A stretch of 64,000 nt of DNA from Pseudovibrio zosterae (GCF_033843645.1 NZ_JAWXVZ010000007.1:62001-126000); one strand, 5' to 3'; positions 8,497 to 18,895 are shown, counted from the first letter of the stretch. Notes: generated by a model not told the origin, from the letters alone. Made by a program: numbers and translations.

Positions 8497-9661
8497 CATC
8501 GCCGATGTGGTGATCTTGGGAGGCGGGTGCGCCGGGCTTGCACTTGCGCGGTGCTTGGCGGAAGGGAATGCGCCGCTGGACGTGCATGCGTTTGAGGCGC
8601 GCGACCATTATGAGGATGACCGCACCTGGTGCTTCTTCGAGGATGGAGAACACGCGTTTTCTGCTCTGGTGAGCAAAAGGTGGCGCACTTGGCGGTTTTC
8701 CGATGCCGGGTGCAGCCTGTCCCACCATGGGCAGAGGTTCACATATGCATGTTTGCGCAGCATCGACTATTACCGCCATTGCACAGCCCTCATCCAGGCA
8801 GCACCGCGTGTTCATCTTCATGGCGGCGCGAAGGTGTTGGGCTGCATTGAGGGCAGTGAAGATGTCCTGGTTGAAGGCGAAGGGTGGCAGCTGCGCGCCC
8901 GATATGTGATTGACACGCGACCTTCTGCTCTAAATGGGCGTCTTCCTGAGAGCGTTCTTTGGCAACAGTTTCGCGGCGTTGAGATCGAGCTTGACGCAAG
9001 CGCGGGGCGGGACCCAGATGCCGTGGAGCTGATGGCCCGCATGCGCGCAGATGCTGGCGGTTTTCGTTTCCTTTACGTGCTGCCACTGTCGCGCACTCGG
9101 CTTCTCGTTGAAACAACGCGGTTTGCCGCTCAACCCGTTTCGGCAGACTCGCTTCAGGCCGATCTCAAAGAAGATCTGGACGCCTATCTCGGCAGCACTA
9201 GGTTTGAGGTGGTAAGAACCGAGCAAGGGGCCATACCAATGGGGCTCAAATTCAAACCCAGGCAAACAGCGCGCATGACCTACGCCGGGCAAGTTGCCGG
9301 AGCCGTGCGCCCATCCACCGGCTATGGGTTTCGCCGCATTCAGAGCTGGGCCCATGCGTGTGCCACCGCGCTTTTGGAGGGCGGGATGCCGCTTGCGCCG
9401 GCGCAGGATCTGTTGCATCGGTGTGCCATGGATGCAATCTTCCTTGAGGCCGTGGCCAACGCGCCGCACCGGGCACCGAACTACTTCATGCGGATTGCCA
9501 AACAGCTGACCGCAGACCAATTTGCAGCCTTCATGAGTGATCAGGAAACCTTGCCGGGTGTTCTTCGGCTGATTTCAGCCTTGCCGCCAGTACCGTTCCT
9601 GCGCAGTGCAGGGCGGCAGTGCGCTGCGCAGTTGCGTTTGAGCGACGGGGTTCGGTCATGA
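8483..9661 (+). CDS. crtY: Lycopene beta-cyclase
   Basis: A 392-residue CrtY-type flavoprotein that closes both ends of lycopene to give beta-carotene. It has the N-terminal dinucleotide site VVILGGGCAGLALA (residues 9-22) and the family blocks DDRTWCFFED and TRLLVETTRF. A longer in-frame extension exists, but the ATG at 8483 puts the Rossmann motif at the expected position next to the N terminus. The gene overlaps crtB at the start and blh (ATGA) at the end. Position, family and the adjoining blh agree on beta-carotene as the intermediate for retinal. Confidence 0.94.
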   Translation: MQLPDIADVVILGGGCAGLALARCLAEGNAPLDVHAFEARDHYEDDRTWCFFEDGEHAFSALVSKRWRTWRFSDAGCSLSHHGQRFTYACLRSIDYYRHCTALIQAAPRVHLHGGAKVLGCIEGSEDVLVEGEGWQLRARYVIDTRPSALNGRLPESVLWQQFRGVEIELDASAGRDPDAVELMARMRADAGGFRFLYVLPLSRTRLLVETTRFAAQPVSADSLQADLKEDLDAYLGSTRFEVVRTEQGAIPMGLKFKPRQTARMTYAGQVAGAVRPSTGYGFRRIQSWAHACATALLEGGMPLAPAQDLLHRCAMDAIFLEAVANAPHRAPNYFMRIAKQLTADQFAAFMSDQETLPGVLRLISALPPVPFLRSAGRQCAAQLRLSDGVRS

Positions 9662-10515
9662 ACACAGCGCGGCCCATTGAAACGATGGTTCTGAGTGTGC
9701 TTGCCGTTCTTGCTGCAGTCTCCTATTACGCCGGGTTGCGTCTGCCGCTTTCGGTGGAAGTTGGCCTGCTGGCAACCGCTGTGGCGTTTCTGGGCGTTCC
9801 GCACGGGGCTGCTGACGCGCGGCTGGCGCTGTATCGAGGACTTTGGCACTCGCCAAGAGGGCTCGTGATTTTCCATGGGGTTTACGTTGCGCTGGCGGCG
9901 TTGGCGTTGCTCCTCTGGTGGGTCTTTCCAATCGTGGGGCTGTCATCGTTTCTGCTATACTCTGCCTGGCATTTTGCGGGCGACTGGCGCGAGGCCTTGG
10001 CTCCGCTGCCGCGCTTCGTGGTGGGATTGGCGATGCTGAGTGCGCCGTGTTTGCTGTTTCAAGAACAGGTCGCCTTCGTCTACCAAAGCCTCGCCGGGCA
10101 AGACGCCGCGTTCCTGAGCACAGTGCAAGGCGCGATCGCGCCTGCCTTGCTGGCTGGGGGTGTGGGAGTTGCAGGGCTCTGCGCGCTCAAAAGCAAAAGA
10201 GCGGCTGGGGAGATCCTTCTTGTCCTGGCCCTTGCATGCCTGTTGCCGCCTCTTGTGTTCTTTGCGTTGTACTTCTGCTTCTTTCATAGCATCCGCCACT
10301 TTCGCGGTGCTTTGGAGCAGGCAGATCAACGCCAAGATGGCCAGTTCCTGCCTTGGACTGTCGGCTACAGCTTCGCCACACTGGTTGCCGCGACAATTGC
10401 GGTGGCGCTTGTGACTGATCCCGGTCACATGAACACCAGCGTGCTGCAGGCGGTTTTCATTGGCTTGGCCTGCCTTACCGTGCCTCACATGGTGCTCATG
10501 GATACACGGGCGTGA
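9658..10515 (+). CDS. blh: Beta-carotene 15,15'-dioxygenase (Blh/Brp)
   Basis: A 285-residue, highly hydrophobic membrane protein of the Brp/Blh family, which splits beta-carotene into two retinals. The conserved metal-binding histidines lie in GVPHGAADAR (near residues 41-50), AWHF, FFHSIRHF and TVPHMVLMD. It closes the cassette: opsin, C20 synthase, phytoene synthase, desaturase, cyclase and cleavage enzyme are all present, so the operon should make its own chromophore. No idi gene follows. The start overlaps the crtY stop. Confidence 0.93.
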   Translation: MNTARPIETMVLSVLAVLAAVSYYAGLRLPLSVEVGLLATAVAFLGVPHGAADARLALYRGLWHSPRGLVIFHGVYVALAALALLLWWVFPIVGLSSFLLYSAWHFAGDWREALAPLPRFVVGLAMLSAPCLLFQEQVAFVYQSLAGQDAAFLSTVQGAIAPALLAGGVGVAGLCALKSKRAAGEILLVLALACLLPPLVFFALYFCFFHSIRHFRGALEQADQRQDGQFLPWTVGYSFATLVAATIAVALVTDPGHMNTSVLQAVFIGLACLTVPHMVLMDTRA

Positions 10516-10760
10516 TCGCGATCTCTTCCGGTGTCGCCCTCTTCGCGTTGTGCCAGTAATTCATTCTCTCAATAGTTGTATTTGGCCAGCTTAACGCAAG
10601 GTTTGATTGCAATAAGCAGTCCGCCTTCCACACCGAAGGCGTGTCCGCGAGGTCAAATGGGGCAGATGAGAGCTGAGCTGTGGCGCTTTTCAGCTTTTCT
10701 GGTCTTGCCCGCTCCTTTCTCGCGCGCAGAGTTAAACGATCTCTAGCTGTGGTAAGCCAT

Positions 10761-11354
10761 ATGAAAATCAGCAGTTTGTTCCGTGTCGCGGCGCTTCTAT
10801 TCGTCGTCGGTCTGGCTGGGTGTCAGACAACCAAGCCAATTGCCATGAGCGTAACGGCCACTCCTACCGTGCCGGGCACGCAGAACGGTGATGTGCTGGC
10901 AAAGCAGCGCGCGGCTGGTCAGGATATTCCGGAGCTGCGCGGGCAGGAAATTGTGACGGTTCGCACCTATGAGTATCATCGGGAGTCGAAAAATCAGGTT
11001 GCTTCCAAAAAAGAGATCGAAGGGATCTCCTGTGAGATCACTAGCGATGGCTACAAGGCGTCTTTGAAGACCCCAGCGGAGGTCCGCGTTCCCGACTATG
11101 GTTACGCCTCACGGCCAATCACGGCCAGCTGCAAGGCGCCTGACTACCGCGACGGGCACGCCAGCGTGACAGCGTTCAGCAAGACCTCTCAGGACCGGTT
11201 GTCCTCAGCCTCCGGCGGCGGGCTCTTGGGTGTGGTGGCCGTGGCCTTGATTGATGCTGCAACAGACCACAAGAAGCACGACTATGCTTATCCTACCCTG
11301 TCTGTGACCATGAACCGGATTGGCTGCGAGAAGTCCGTGGTGGGTTGCCGCTAG
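10761..11354 (+). CDS. Predicted lipoprotein of unknown function
   Basis: A 197-residue protein with a lipoprotein signal: a short basic N terminus, a hydrophobic core and the lipobox LAGC (Cys at about residue 20). The mature part starts QTTKPIAMSVTATPTVPGTQ and has no family I recognise. It contains several Cys that could form disulphides (GISCEIT, ITASCKAPD, IGCEKSVVGC) and a glycine-rich hydrophobic patch SGGGLLGVVAVALIDAATD. The frame is open for 27 codons upstream, but only the ATG at 10761 gives a signal peptide. It should be anchored in the envelope. It is not clearly part of the retinal operon, from which 245 bases separate it. Confidence 0.75.
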   Translation: MKISSLFRVAALLFVVGLAGCQTTKPIAMSVTATPTVPGTQNGDVLAKQRAAGQDIPELRGQEIVTVRTYEYHRESKNQVASKKEIEGISCEITSDGYKASLKTPAEVRVPDYGYASRPITASCKAPDYRDGHASVTAFSKTSQDRLSSASGGGLLGVVAVALIDAATDHKKHDYAYPTLSVTMNRIGCEKSVVGCR

Positions 11355-11986
11355 ATCTTGTTGCGTGTCAACATGAACCCCTGCAAGGCGCTGTCATTGA
11401 GTTGGCAGTGCCTTTTTGCGTTCTGGTGCCGAAGAGTGCTTGAATAGGACACGAGCACAGAGGGTTGAGCGCGTCACGCCCTGACCCCTCAAAAGAACCA
11501 GTCACCGCTGAGCTTGGGCACCCAATCCATATCAACACTTGCTTTGGATACTTGACGCCAACGCCTGTCAGTAGAGCCTATGCCTGCGCGTCCAGATGTC
11601 CCTGGATAAGCCTCCACCCCATAATTCATATTGCTAGGCGTTCGCTTCATTCAGCTAAAGCACTCTAGCAAATTGGCTTTGCCTCTTTCTTGAGCTTTCC
11701 CAAGGCTTGCGACTGCATCGGGCGTCCTCTCAGATGTTAATGGTTACTCATGGGTACCTAATTGACAATGGTAACCTGATTTCTGAATATGCAGGCCGAA
11801 CTGAATGAACTCGGGGAGGCGTTGTGGCTCTTGACTTTCCGGGGACTGAAAGAGGGTGCCGCGCGCTTCTGGAGGCGGTGGCGGGTCTTTTTCATTCCAG
11901 CGGCTAGAGCCGCGCCTCGGGTTCTCGGTTTGCGAGCACAACACCGCACCTAATCACAGTATCAGAAGCGTAAGAGGGATCTCGTC
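11355..11986. other. 632-base intergenic stretch, nothing recognised
   Basis: Both strands are broken by frequent stops, and the short open frames have no recognisable motif, no convincing Shine-Dalgarno and no similarity to the mobile-element remnants further along. It presumably holds the cupin promoter. I see no RNA gene. Confidence 0.5.
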
Positions 11987-12400
11987 ATGATCAAAAATTT
12001 TCTGGCAGCTCTGGCCATTGTATTTTCATCTACCGTAGCTTTGGCCGCTGACGGCCATGTCTTCAAGTTTGACGATGTTGCTTGGCAGCCTGCCGGGCTC
12101 GACGGCGTTGAGATGGCCGTTTTGTGGGGCGAAGAGGAAGACAGCAGCGCAATGTATGCGTTTCGCATTCAGCCGGGCGTTACGATTCCAGCCCACACCC
12201 ACTCCAGCGACTACTGGGGCATCGCCGTGCAAGGAAACTGGGTGCATATTGATGCAGATGGACATGAAGTGATCACCGGCCAGGACAGCTATGCCTTGAT
12301 CCGTGCAGATGATGTGCACGCGGACCGCTGCAACGGGCCTGAGGTGTGCATCAACCTGCTTGATTTTGTAGGCGCGCGTGACCTGACCTTTAAGGAGTAG
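11987..12400 (+). CDS. Periplasmic cupin protein
   Basis: A 137-residue protein with a clear Sec signal peptide (cleavage expected after VALA, about residue 20) and a small cupin beta-barrel. The first cupin motif is visible as PAHTHSSDYWGIAVQGNW, with His ligands. The second is less regular, around SYALIRADDVHADRC. Two Cys (near CNGPEVC) could form a disulphide in the periplasm. Exported cupins of this size, often labelled DUF4437-like, have no settled function. It stands alone and is followed by a hairpin that probably ends its transcript. Confidence 0.8.
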   Translation: MIKNFLAALAIVFSSTVALAADGHVFKFDDVAWQPAGLDGVEMAVLWGEEEDSSAMYAFRIQPGVTIPAHTHSSDYWGIAVQGNWVHIDADGHEVITGQDSYALIRADDVHADRCNGPEVCINLLDFVGARDLTFKE

Positions 12401-12432
12401 GTTTCTCAGCGCCAGCTCACGCCAACCTCTGC

Positions 12433-12470
12433 GCAAGCGCCGCCGAGCCGTTCTTGGTGGCGCTTGCTTC
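12433..12470 (+). terminator. Hairpin after the cupin gene
   Basis: GCAAGCGCCGCC (12433-12444) pairs with GGTGGCGCTTGC (12456-12467), giving a 12-bp stem with one G-T pair and an 11-base loop, followed by TTCGGTTT. It lies 33 bases after the cupin stop and looks like a Rho-independent terminator with an imperfect U tract. Confidence 0.7.
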
Positions 12471-12678
12471 GGTTTCAGATCGGCCTCAGCGATGGTGCGA
12501 GTGATAAAAGAGAGCCGTCATCTGGCTTGAAGAGCTGGCATCGGATCTCGGCAAAGAGCAAAAACTCAGGCTAAGCGTTGGGCAAGCCGTTATGTTGAGG
12601 CGAACGGACACCGCTTTACCTCGATTGAAAGAGTTTGCATCGACGCGGTGAGAAACTGCTCATGCTGCAGTGAGGAAA

Positions 12679-13635
12679 ATGGTAGCGACGAGTGAAGCAT
12701 TTGAAGAAGGTATCAAACGTCGGGCAGCCAAGCGCAAATCAGCGCCTGTCATAGTGATCATGCAGGGCAAGACCACCGTGGCCGAGGCTAGCCGGTCTTA
12801 TGATGCGACACCCAGCGAGATCGAGAGTTGGGTGGACGATGTTCAAAAGGGCATTGAGAATGCAATCCCTTGGTGTTCGTTAGCACTACGAGAAGAAGCT
12901 GAGCGATCTTCAGGAGGCCCATGGGTGGGCTATGCTGTAGTTGGCGCGCGAAAAAAGTTGCAGGCCTCGCTGCACGCGGAGGATGACAAATGATCCGTAG
13001 TGTCCAGCATGGCGTTCTGGGAGAAGGTGTTGTGATCCCTCAAACGATGTTGTGCATCTGGTCCCACGTTTCGCGCCGCACCGTCTAATACAAACCAATC
13101 AAGCACGCACCTAAGGTCAACTCGGCTTTCAGTCAGCCCATTAAGGCCTTGATCAAACAACAGCCTTCCTTCGGCTATTGCACGGTGGCCCATCTTCTGG
13201 GCATTAACAAAACTCCGTACGCTGATATCCCAGCTGCTGGGTTGGCATCTATCGCGGCCCGGTAAGGCGATAATCGCTGCCTCCGCTCTGGTGCCTGCAC
13301 TAATCGCCGGGTTCGGCACTCATGGCCGCGTGGAAAGCCCGTTCCGCCTTAGGAGCGACCACAGGCTGGTCTTTCAATCTCAACAGTACACCGCGCTGGT
13401 TCGAAGCTAAGGATTGCAACAGGAGTTCATCACACCGCAATGCCCGCAGCAGAATTGTATGATGGAGCGCTTGATCCGGTCTTTGAAGGAGCAATGTGTT
13501 CATCGCCAGCGCTTCTAAAGCCTAGCCCATGCCAGCTGTTCAATTGCCGACTGGATCCAATTCTGCGATCATAGAAGGCCACATCAGGCTCTTTCCATAA
13601 ACACTCCTGCCTAGGCATTCAATCTAGCGGCTTAA
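12679..13635 (+). pseudogene. Decayed IS3-family element (orfA + orfB)
   Basis: This is a full-length but dead IS3-family transposase pair. The orfA part is recognised by EGIKRRAAKRKSAPV and QGKTTVAEASRSYDATPSEI, and breaks by frameshift near 12880. The orfB part continues in changing frames: an SRRTV-stop-YKP segment, PIKALIKQQPSFGYCTVAHL (about 13125-13195), FITPQCPQQNCMMERLIRSL (about 13425-13485), and a tail reading DWIQFCDHRRPHQALSINTP. Stops interrupt it repeatedly, so no transposase can be made. It marks the left edge of the A+T-rich islet that follows. Confidence 0.85.
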
Positions 13636-13973
13636 CCTGAGCAGGAATGGCTAGGTCAATACAGATCTACCAAGGCAAGAACCAGTGAAATCAAGAACTT
13701 CACTGTTATCGAGAGCCCCTATAAAGCTATACCGACCACGCAAAACCACTTGGACACTGTCAGCCGCACCTTAGGTAATCATCCCGAGAAGCCATACTGG
13801 ATGACCTCCTCAACCGCTACGAAACTGAAGGGTTCTTTCTGTTTCCACTATCCTGCGCCAAAACATGAAGAAACAAGAATACAAAAAAAGTCCAGTGGAT
13901 TTAGCTCACCGAGTGGTTAAAATAGTTAGCCTCCAAGTATATGATCACGCTTCAATTCGCAAGAATAACGAAC
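13636..13973. other. Short non-coding junction
   Basis: About 340 bases lie between the dead IS3 element and the end of the convergent methyltransferase gene. I see no intact reading frame or repeat with a recognisable identity. Base composition drops toward A+T across it, consistent with a junction between resident and acquired DNA. Confidence 0.4.
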
Positions 13974-14933
13974 TTATTTCACCGCCTCTACGTAAAGCGT
14001 CATCTCTGGATCGGTACGATCAAAGTGATACCTATCGCGCATCACTGCACACGAGCTTTGCAAATAGTTGGAGCGCCTTACTTTACTGAAACCGGCAAGA
14101 GTGAGTAAACCTAACAATTTCTCATAATTAAACCAGTTTACATGCGCTCCCAGCGACCTATTCACATCCCTATCGGATAGCCGGCTCGCTTCTGTGAACG
14201 CCGTGTACATACAATCAAATTTCTTGAAGAACTCGATTGCTTCCGATCTATTAAGATGCACTGGGTTCCGATCGTTCATTACAAGACTAACCCAGTCCAA
14301 TACAAACTCTTCATAGACCCCTGATGACGCGTATTGCTCCAATTTACTAAAATCTATTTCGCGCCGACCAGTGCGCACGGACAAATAGTGATTAAAAAAT
14401 GCCCAGTCCTTTTCGACATAAGATTTTGCTAGTAAGTCGGCGTCCGGGCATGCGACTCTGAATACGCCACCAGATTTTAGTATCCGGAAAACATCTTTGA
14501 ACAAAAAGGCAACATCGTCATCAAATGCATGTTCCACGACATGGCTACAGTATACCGCATTCACTGAGCCGGGCTTGATGGCCAACTCTTTATGATCATA
14601 TATATCCCAAGTATAATCAAATTTCGGTTGTTCTGTTTCTCGTCTGCTTTCAGTCCAGGTTTTGTCGTCATAATATTTGTCTGCTGTTGACCAGTATTTA
14701 TGAGAAAAAGAACCTGGACCTATATTTAAGAACTTCTTTTCAACTAGAGCTGACGCCTCGTAGGACGATTTGTACAAACCGTCAAAAAACGCATCAGACC
14801 TCTTTTTCAGGAGGACATCTTTATAGTCTTTCTCAACAACCTTTCTTAAGGAAGCCTGGTCGCCTACAATCTTTTTAAATCTCGCGTTGAGCATTTCCAA
14901 GTATCCCATGCTAGCTCTCCATTCGTTGATCAA
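13974..14933 (-). CDS. SAM-dependent methyltransferase
   Basis: A 319-residue class I methyltransferase. Motif I is the FLNIGPGSF segment (residues 68-76), and the post-motif region VYCSHVVEHAFDDDVAFLF (128-146) followed by ILKSGGVFRVACPDADLL is the classical Methyltransf_11 pattern. The sequence is A+T-rich compared with the flanking operons. Its start overlaps the stop of the 1117-residue gene upstream (ATGA), so the two are one operon. The pairing with a polysaccharide-type transferase suggests a sugar or lipid-carrier substrate, which is inference. Confidence 0.82.
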   Translation of the reverse strand: MINEWRASMGYLEMLNARFKKIVGDQASLRKVVEKDYKDVLLKKRSDAFFDGLYKSSYEASALVEKKFLNIGPGSFSHKYWSTADKYYDDKTWTESRRETEQPKFDYTWDIYDHKELAIKPGSVNAVYCSHVVEHAFDDDVAFLFKDVFRILKSGGVFRVACPDADLLAKSYVEKDWAFFNHYLSVRTGRREIDFSKLEQYASSGVYEEFVLDWVSLVMNDRNPVHLNRSEAIEFFKKFDCMYTAFTEASRLSDRDVNRSLGAHVNWFNYEKLLGLLTLAGFSKVRRSNYLQSSCAVMRDRYHFDRTDPEMTLYVEAVK

Positions 14934-17900
14934 ATAAAACCCGCAACTTTACCTAGTTTTACCAGCTTGGGGTGTTTTGCATTTTCAAAGAGCTCACTCG
15001 GATTTGATCGATACAAAAACGCCTGATGCTGTTCTAAGCGTGGAACAACAAATGGCTCCGCAAGTTTAAGGACCGCCTTGGCCCACACGCTTGGTGCCTC
15101 AGATTGCTCTGGAGAACGCGCATGTTTATTTTCCAATTTTTTTGCTCCCGGCTTCCAATAGGACTTTGCCACATTTACCCCAATGCGATCCCGCGCATTG
15201 ATTACATAAAGCCTCCCTGCACCAGAGAACGCATCTTCTAATTGGTGCCCTTTTACGAGCTCTGCGTCAGTTGCTGTTGGATTGGCCATATACCGGCCCA
15301 TGATAGCACACATCAATTCTGGTTCGAACTCGATGTCGAGATCCAGTTCCTCAAGGGTATTCACCATGTCCTTAACAAACGACAACGCGCCCTTGTGCAC
15401 ATCTTTCACGAACCGATCGCGCTCACAATCACAATCACCAAGTATTGGCTCAATTATTCCTTCTCTGTTTTTCGCAATGCTCACCACTGTGCCACCGATG
15501 TCGCATAGGAAGTGCTCCAGAAGCAATCTATTGGATAGTATCCCATCTTTCTCCGGTCGCATGTCACCGTATCTATAGTAAGCTTGGATGGGGTACCCTC
15601 GCTTGACCCAACGGCTTGCCCTTTCAAGAGTAGCAAAGTAATAACCACCGACTTTTTTTCCGGTAAGCTGGGCTAGACTACCCTGCATATTTGCGTTCCA
15701 ACCCACATCAACAACATATGGCCTGTCGGAACTGCCAAAGCCAACCTGGTTTAAATAAGCTAAATAAGTCTCTCTTTCACCAAGAGCATTTTTCAATATC
15801 TCGTCCGAACAATACGACAAAAAGCGAAATAATACTGACTTGTCGTAACCGCTTACCAAATCACTCAATTTTCGGATGCCAGCATCCTTTGACTTTGCCA
15901 TAATATCAGAGGATGGAGAGACCCCAAATCTCTGCTCCAGCAGAGACTGGAAAGAAGCGCTGGCATCAATTGTACTCATGGCTAAATTGTAAATATCCGA
16001 GATATTCCGAAGCGTCGCTACTCTTATGACCCGCCTCGAGCCATACAGGTATTTTGCTCGAAGCTTCTCCTCGTTGCCTCTTTGCATAATCTGGAACGCA
16101 TCAAATAAAATACGCCCTTCCCTCGAAAGAAAATGGAGTTCAGTAACTCTATCGTTTTCTGCTTTCCGGCGAAGCCAATCGGCCATGCCAAAAACAATTG
16201 GCCCAACCGAGCAATATCCCAACATGCTTGGATCATTGTTAAATAGCGACGTGCACCTTCCACTGTTGCGCTTAGCAAAACGGGTCCGAGCAATATTCGC
16301 GGCGACTAAGCTTCGTTGTAGCGGCTCTATGGGGTTTCGTTTGCCAAAAACACTTTTATAGTTCGAATTCTCCCAGAAATGGGTTTCCGCACGTGGTACG
16401 TGAAACACGTTAAACCCAAGGGATTCGGCGGGTTTGACATCAGTTTTCAGGTTGTCGCCAATGTGAACTATTTTTTTCGGCTTTATTCGTGTCTGCTTCG
16501 ATAGATAATCGAACAGTCTCCCCGTTTTCTTAGTCGCTCCCACCTCTGAGGAAAGAAACAATTCTTCGTAGGCAGCATAGCCATTTTTATTCAGTATTCT
16601 CTCTATTGTGCTGCGATCTAGATACATATCACTAGCTAGAACAACCTGAAAACCTTTTGACTGCACAAGATTCCAAAGTCGCTTACCTAAGGCCCTTTGC
16701 TTTGAAACCCTCACCTCAACGTCTTTTTCTAGTGCCTTTAGCTCATCAGCGTACAACTCGATCGCTTTATCTAACTTTTGAAACTCCAAATAAATTTCAT
16801 CCAGAGTAATTTCTTCTTTGCTGGCGTTTTCGCGAGCATTCAGCTCGGCCTGAAGTCTCTTCTGAGCGAAATCAAACACCTGAAAACCGGCTTTTGAGGC
16901 TTCCAGCTCGAGATATCCATATAAATCAGCAGGCGCCTCAAAAGGGCGCTCAACTAGAGTGTCAAATATATCAAAACAAACCAACGAAATATCGGATTTC
17001 AAGAGTTCTGCCAGCTGATCTTCCCGTTCGCAAGCAGACTTAATTCCGGCTGCTTTGAAGTCCGACTTGACTATGTCTCTACGGGTGCCCAAGAAAAGCT
17101 TCTCCTCATAGCTCGGATCAATCGACGTAAAATCTGGCAAATTGTCTGGAGTAAGATTTTTTTGTCTTCCTTTTAGTTCTTCAATCAAGTTAACAAGGAA
17201 GTCACCGTCTTCGACCACTTTTGATGCTAACGGTTGATGGCGATTAAGAATAAACTCGAGCATTTTTTCTTTTTCTTCTGATGTTTTTATTCCTGCCCAA
17301 TCGCTAAATTGGGTTCGCCCATATGGAATGACTTCAGTATCCCAAATTAATGTCTGAATTGCCAAGCCCGAAGTTGCTACTGCAAGCCTATCCACTTCGG
17401 GCAGTAAAAACTGGGACACAGATGGCAACTCTCGAGAGCCACTATCAAACAGAATTTGCGGATTGGATTTCTGGAAAAAAGCAAGGTGAGGCTCACTCAG
17501 GCATATCTCGCTATAAAGTTTCGATACATATTCAGTGACATAAATTGCACCATCCAACTGGTTCGATACAGTGTGAAGGTAATCAAGCTGCGATTGGAAA
17601 TCTGTTTCCGCCCTAAAGGCATAGTGACTCGAGACTTGTAGAGGAAGCAGAGTAAGATGGTCCGAGGAAGCCCTTTCCAACAAAGTATCGCGCTTTTGAT
17701 ACTTAAATTCCGAGAATAAACTTTTAAAGTGTGGACCTATTGATTTTGCAAGTTTGTACGTACCCCAGCTGTCTTTAAATATTTTAGTCGAATAGCGACC
17801 AATAATCCCGTTTGAATACAAACCTATTGGATCGAAGGTAACGGTATGGGGGAACGGCGGACGCGCAAACCCCCCCGGCATTTGATGAATAATCAGTGCG

Positions 17901-18283
17901 CCGGGATACAAAGATTGGAGAAATGGCACCGGTGTTTCCCAGCTCAACACGACATCGAATTTCTCCGAAAGAATATTATCAAGCCACGCCGAAATTTTAG
18001 CCTGCATAGCCCCGAAAGGTTCTAGGTGGAGTTCTTTTGATGGATCCTTCCATCCACCAACCAAGGAGATTGCCTCCTGAGAACTAATTTCAATCACCTT
18101 AATTTTTGGATTACAGTTACCTCGCAGCGGGAGCAGCGAGGATGGCAAAATTACAGATACGTCGATCCCTTTAGAGCAAAGGGTATTCGCTTGCTTCAAA
18201 AGATGTTTGTTGAAGGCATTTCTGAAAAAAAACAAATCATTGTTTTGTCCCACCCATGGCGTAACCCATATTAAAACCTTCAT
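14930..18283 (-). CDS. Capsule-synthesis-like transferase fused to HAD phosphatase domain
   Basis: A 1117-residue multidomain protein. Residues 1-400 resemble glycan transferases of the capsule type: SGLAIQTLIWDTEVIPYGR (305-323) and FSDWAG recall the 'SS.GFEALL.GKPV..FGR.FY..WG' block of KpsC/KpsS-like proteins. Residues 433-630 are a haloacid-dehalogenase domain with intact catalytic features: DIFDT (438-442), Ser551 in ASDMYL, Lys585 or Lys586, and GDN plus Asp615 (609-615). Residues 640-1117 form a further domain beginning YLYGSRRVIRVATL that I have seen only in this protein type. It has no signal peptide. Likely role: building a surface polysaccharide. Low G+C content and flanking dead IS elements point to lateral acquisition. 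Confidence 0.7.
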   Translation of the reverse strand: MKVLIWVTPWVGQNNDLFFFRNAFNKHLLKQANTLCSKGIDVSVILPSSLLPLRGNCNPKIKVIEISSQEAISLVGGWKDPSKELHLEPFGAMQAKISAWLDNILSEKFDVVLSWETPVPFLQSLYPGALIIHQMPGGFARPPFPHTVTFDPIGLYSNGIIGRYSTKIFKDSWGTYKLAKSIGPHFKSLFSEFKYQKRDTLLERASSDHLTLLPLQVSSHYAFRAETDFQSQLDYLHTVSNQLDGAIYVTEYVSKLYSEICLSEPHLAFFQKSNPQILFDSGSRELPSVSQFLLPEVDRLAVATSGLAIQTLIWDTEVIPYGRTQFSDWAGIKTSEEKEKMLEFILNRHQPLASKVVEDGDFLVNLIEELKGRQKNLTPDNLPDFTSIDPSYEEKLFLGTRRDIVKSDFKAAGIKSACEREDQLAELLKSDISLVCFDIFDTLVERPFEAPADLYGYLELEASKAGFQVFDFAQKRLQAELNARENASKEEITLDEIYLEFQKLDKAIELYADELKALEKDVEVRVSKQRALGKRLWNLVQSKGFQVVLASDMYLDRSTIERILNKNGYAAYEELFLSSEVGATKKTGRLFDYLSKQTRIKPKKIVHIGDNLKTDVKPAESLGFNVFHVPRAETHFWENSNYKSVFGKRNPIEPLQRSLVAANIARTRFAKRNSGRCTSLFNNDPSMLGYCSVGPIVFGMADWLRRKAENDRVTELHFLSREGRILFDAFQIMQRGNEEKLRAKYLYGSRRVIRVATLRNISDIYNLAMSTIDASASFQSLLEQRFGVSPSSDIMAKSKDAGIRKLSDLVSGYDKSVLFRFLSYCSDEILKNALGERETYLAYLNQVGFGSSDRPYVVDVGWNANMQGSLAQLTGKKVGGYYFATLERASRWVKRGYPIQAYYRYGDMRPEKDGILSNRLLLEHFLCDIGGTVVSIAKNREGIIEPILGDCDCERDRFVKDVHKGALSFVKDMVNTLEELDLDIEFEPELMCAIMGRYMANPTATDAELVKGHQLEDAFSGAGRLYVINARDRIGVNVAKSYWKPGAKKLENKHARSPEQSEAPSVWAKAVLKLAEPFVVPRLEQHQAFLYRSNPSELFENAKHPKLVKLGKVAGFI

Positions 18284-18895
18284 AAGCGCTCCAAAAGAAT
18301 CATTCGACTGGCATTGGGCTGTGCAATCTTTTTTCAGACCCTTTACAGGGCAGGTACATTTGATTGACCAGCTTCACCTTTTGGGGGCGGAGCCTACCTG
18401 ATTTTTATGCGGAGTACATAGGGGCAGGCTCTTTCCCCCAAGTAATTAACCGCATTTATTTAAATTATGAATTTTTGACGACATGCTACGAAACTCGAAA
18501 ACTATCTCCCGATAGTAGTCTTTCTCGATGGTAACTATAGGTAATTACTTCAAAGTATCTTGCAAACCCCGGGGGCAGGTGTAGGATGCGAGAGAGTCAA
18601 TGTATTAACCAAACAGCGTGATGTATTCTTCTTCTAGTTTGTGCCATTTATTCAACGAATTCTATGACTGTTCTTCATTCTGCTTAGCTCTGATTTTGCT
18701 AAATAGTGCAACATAGATATGGGGCGTCTGCGCTTCAACCGGTGCAGCGATGGGAGCCTCGTATAAACTTGGAGGGATTCATATGGGGTGACAGCGGCAT
18801 AGCCGGATACGCGCACACTACCCCGAAGTGCGGCTCTTATTTGAAACCAATAGTTTGTAAAATGGGAGGATCTCCTCATAGGAGCAATATGCAGC
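18284..18895. other. A+T-rich intergenic region
   Basis: This stretch holds the promoter of the minus-strand transferase operon near its left end. The remainder shows only short broken frames. I find no intact gene, tRNA or strong repeat. Confidence 0.4.

Noticed and set aside
7537..8499. A 320-codon minus-strand frame
   Set aside because: Exact shadow of crtB; the plus strand has both Asp-rich motifs.
10620..10645. GCCTTC/GAAGGC hairpin as the retinal operon terminator
   Set aside because: The stem is only 6 bp, more than 100 bases after the blh stop, and has no T run.
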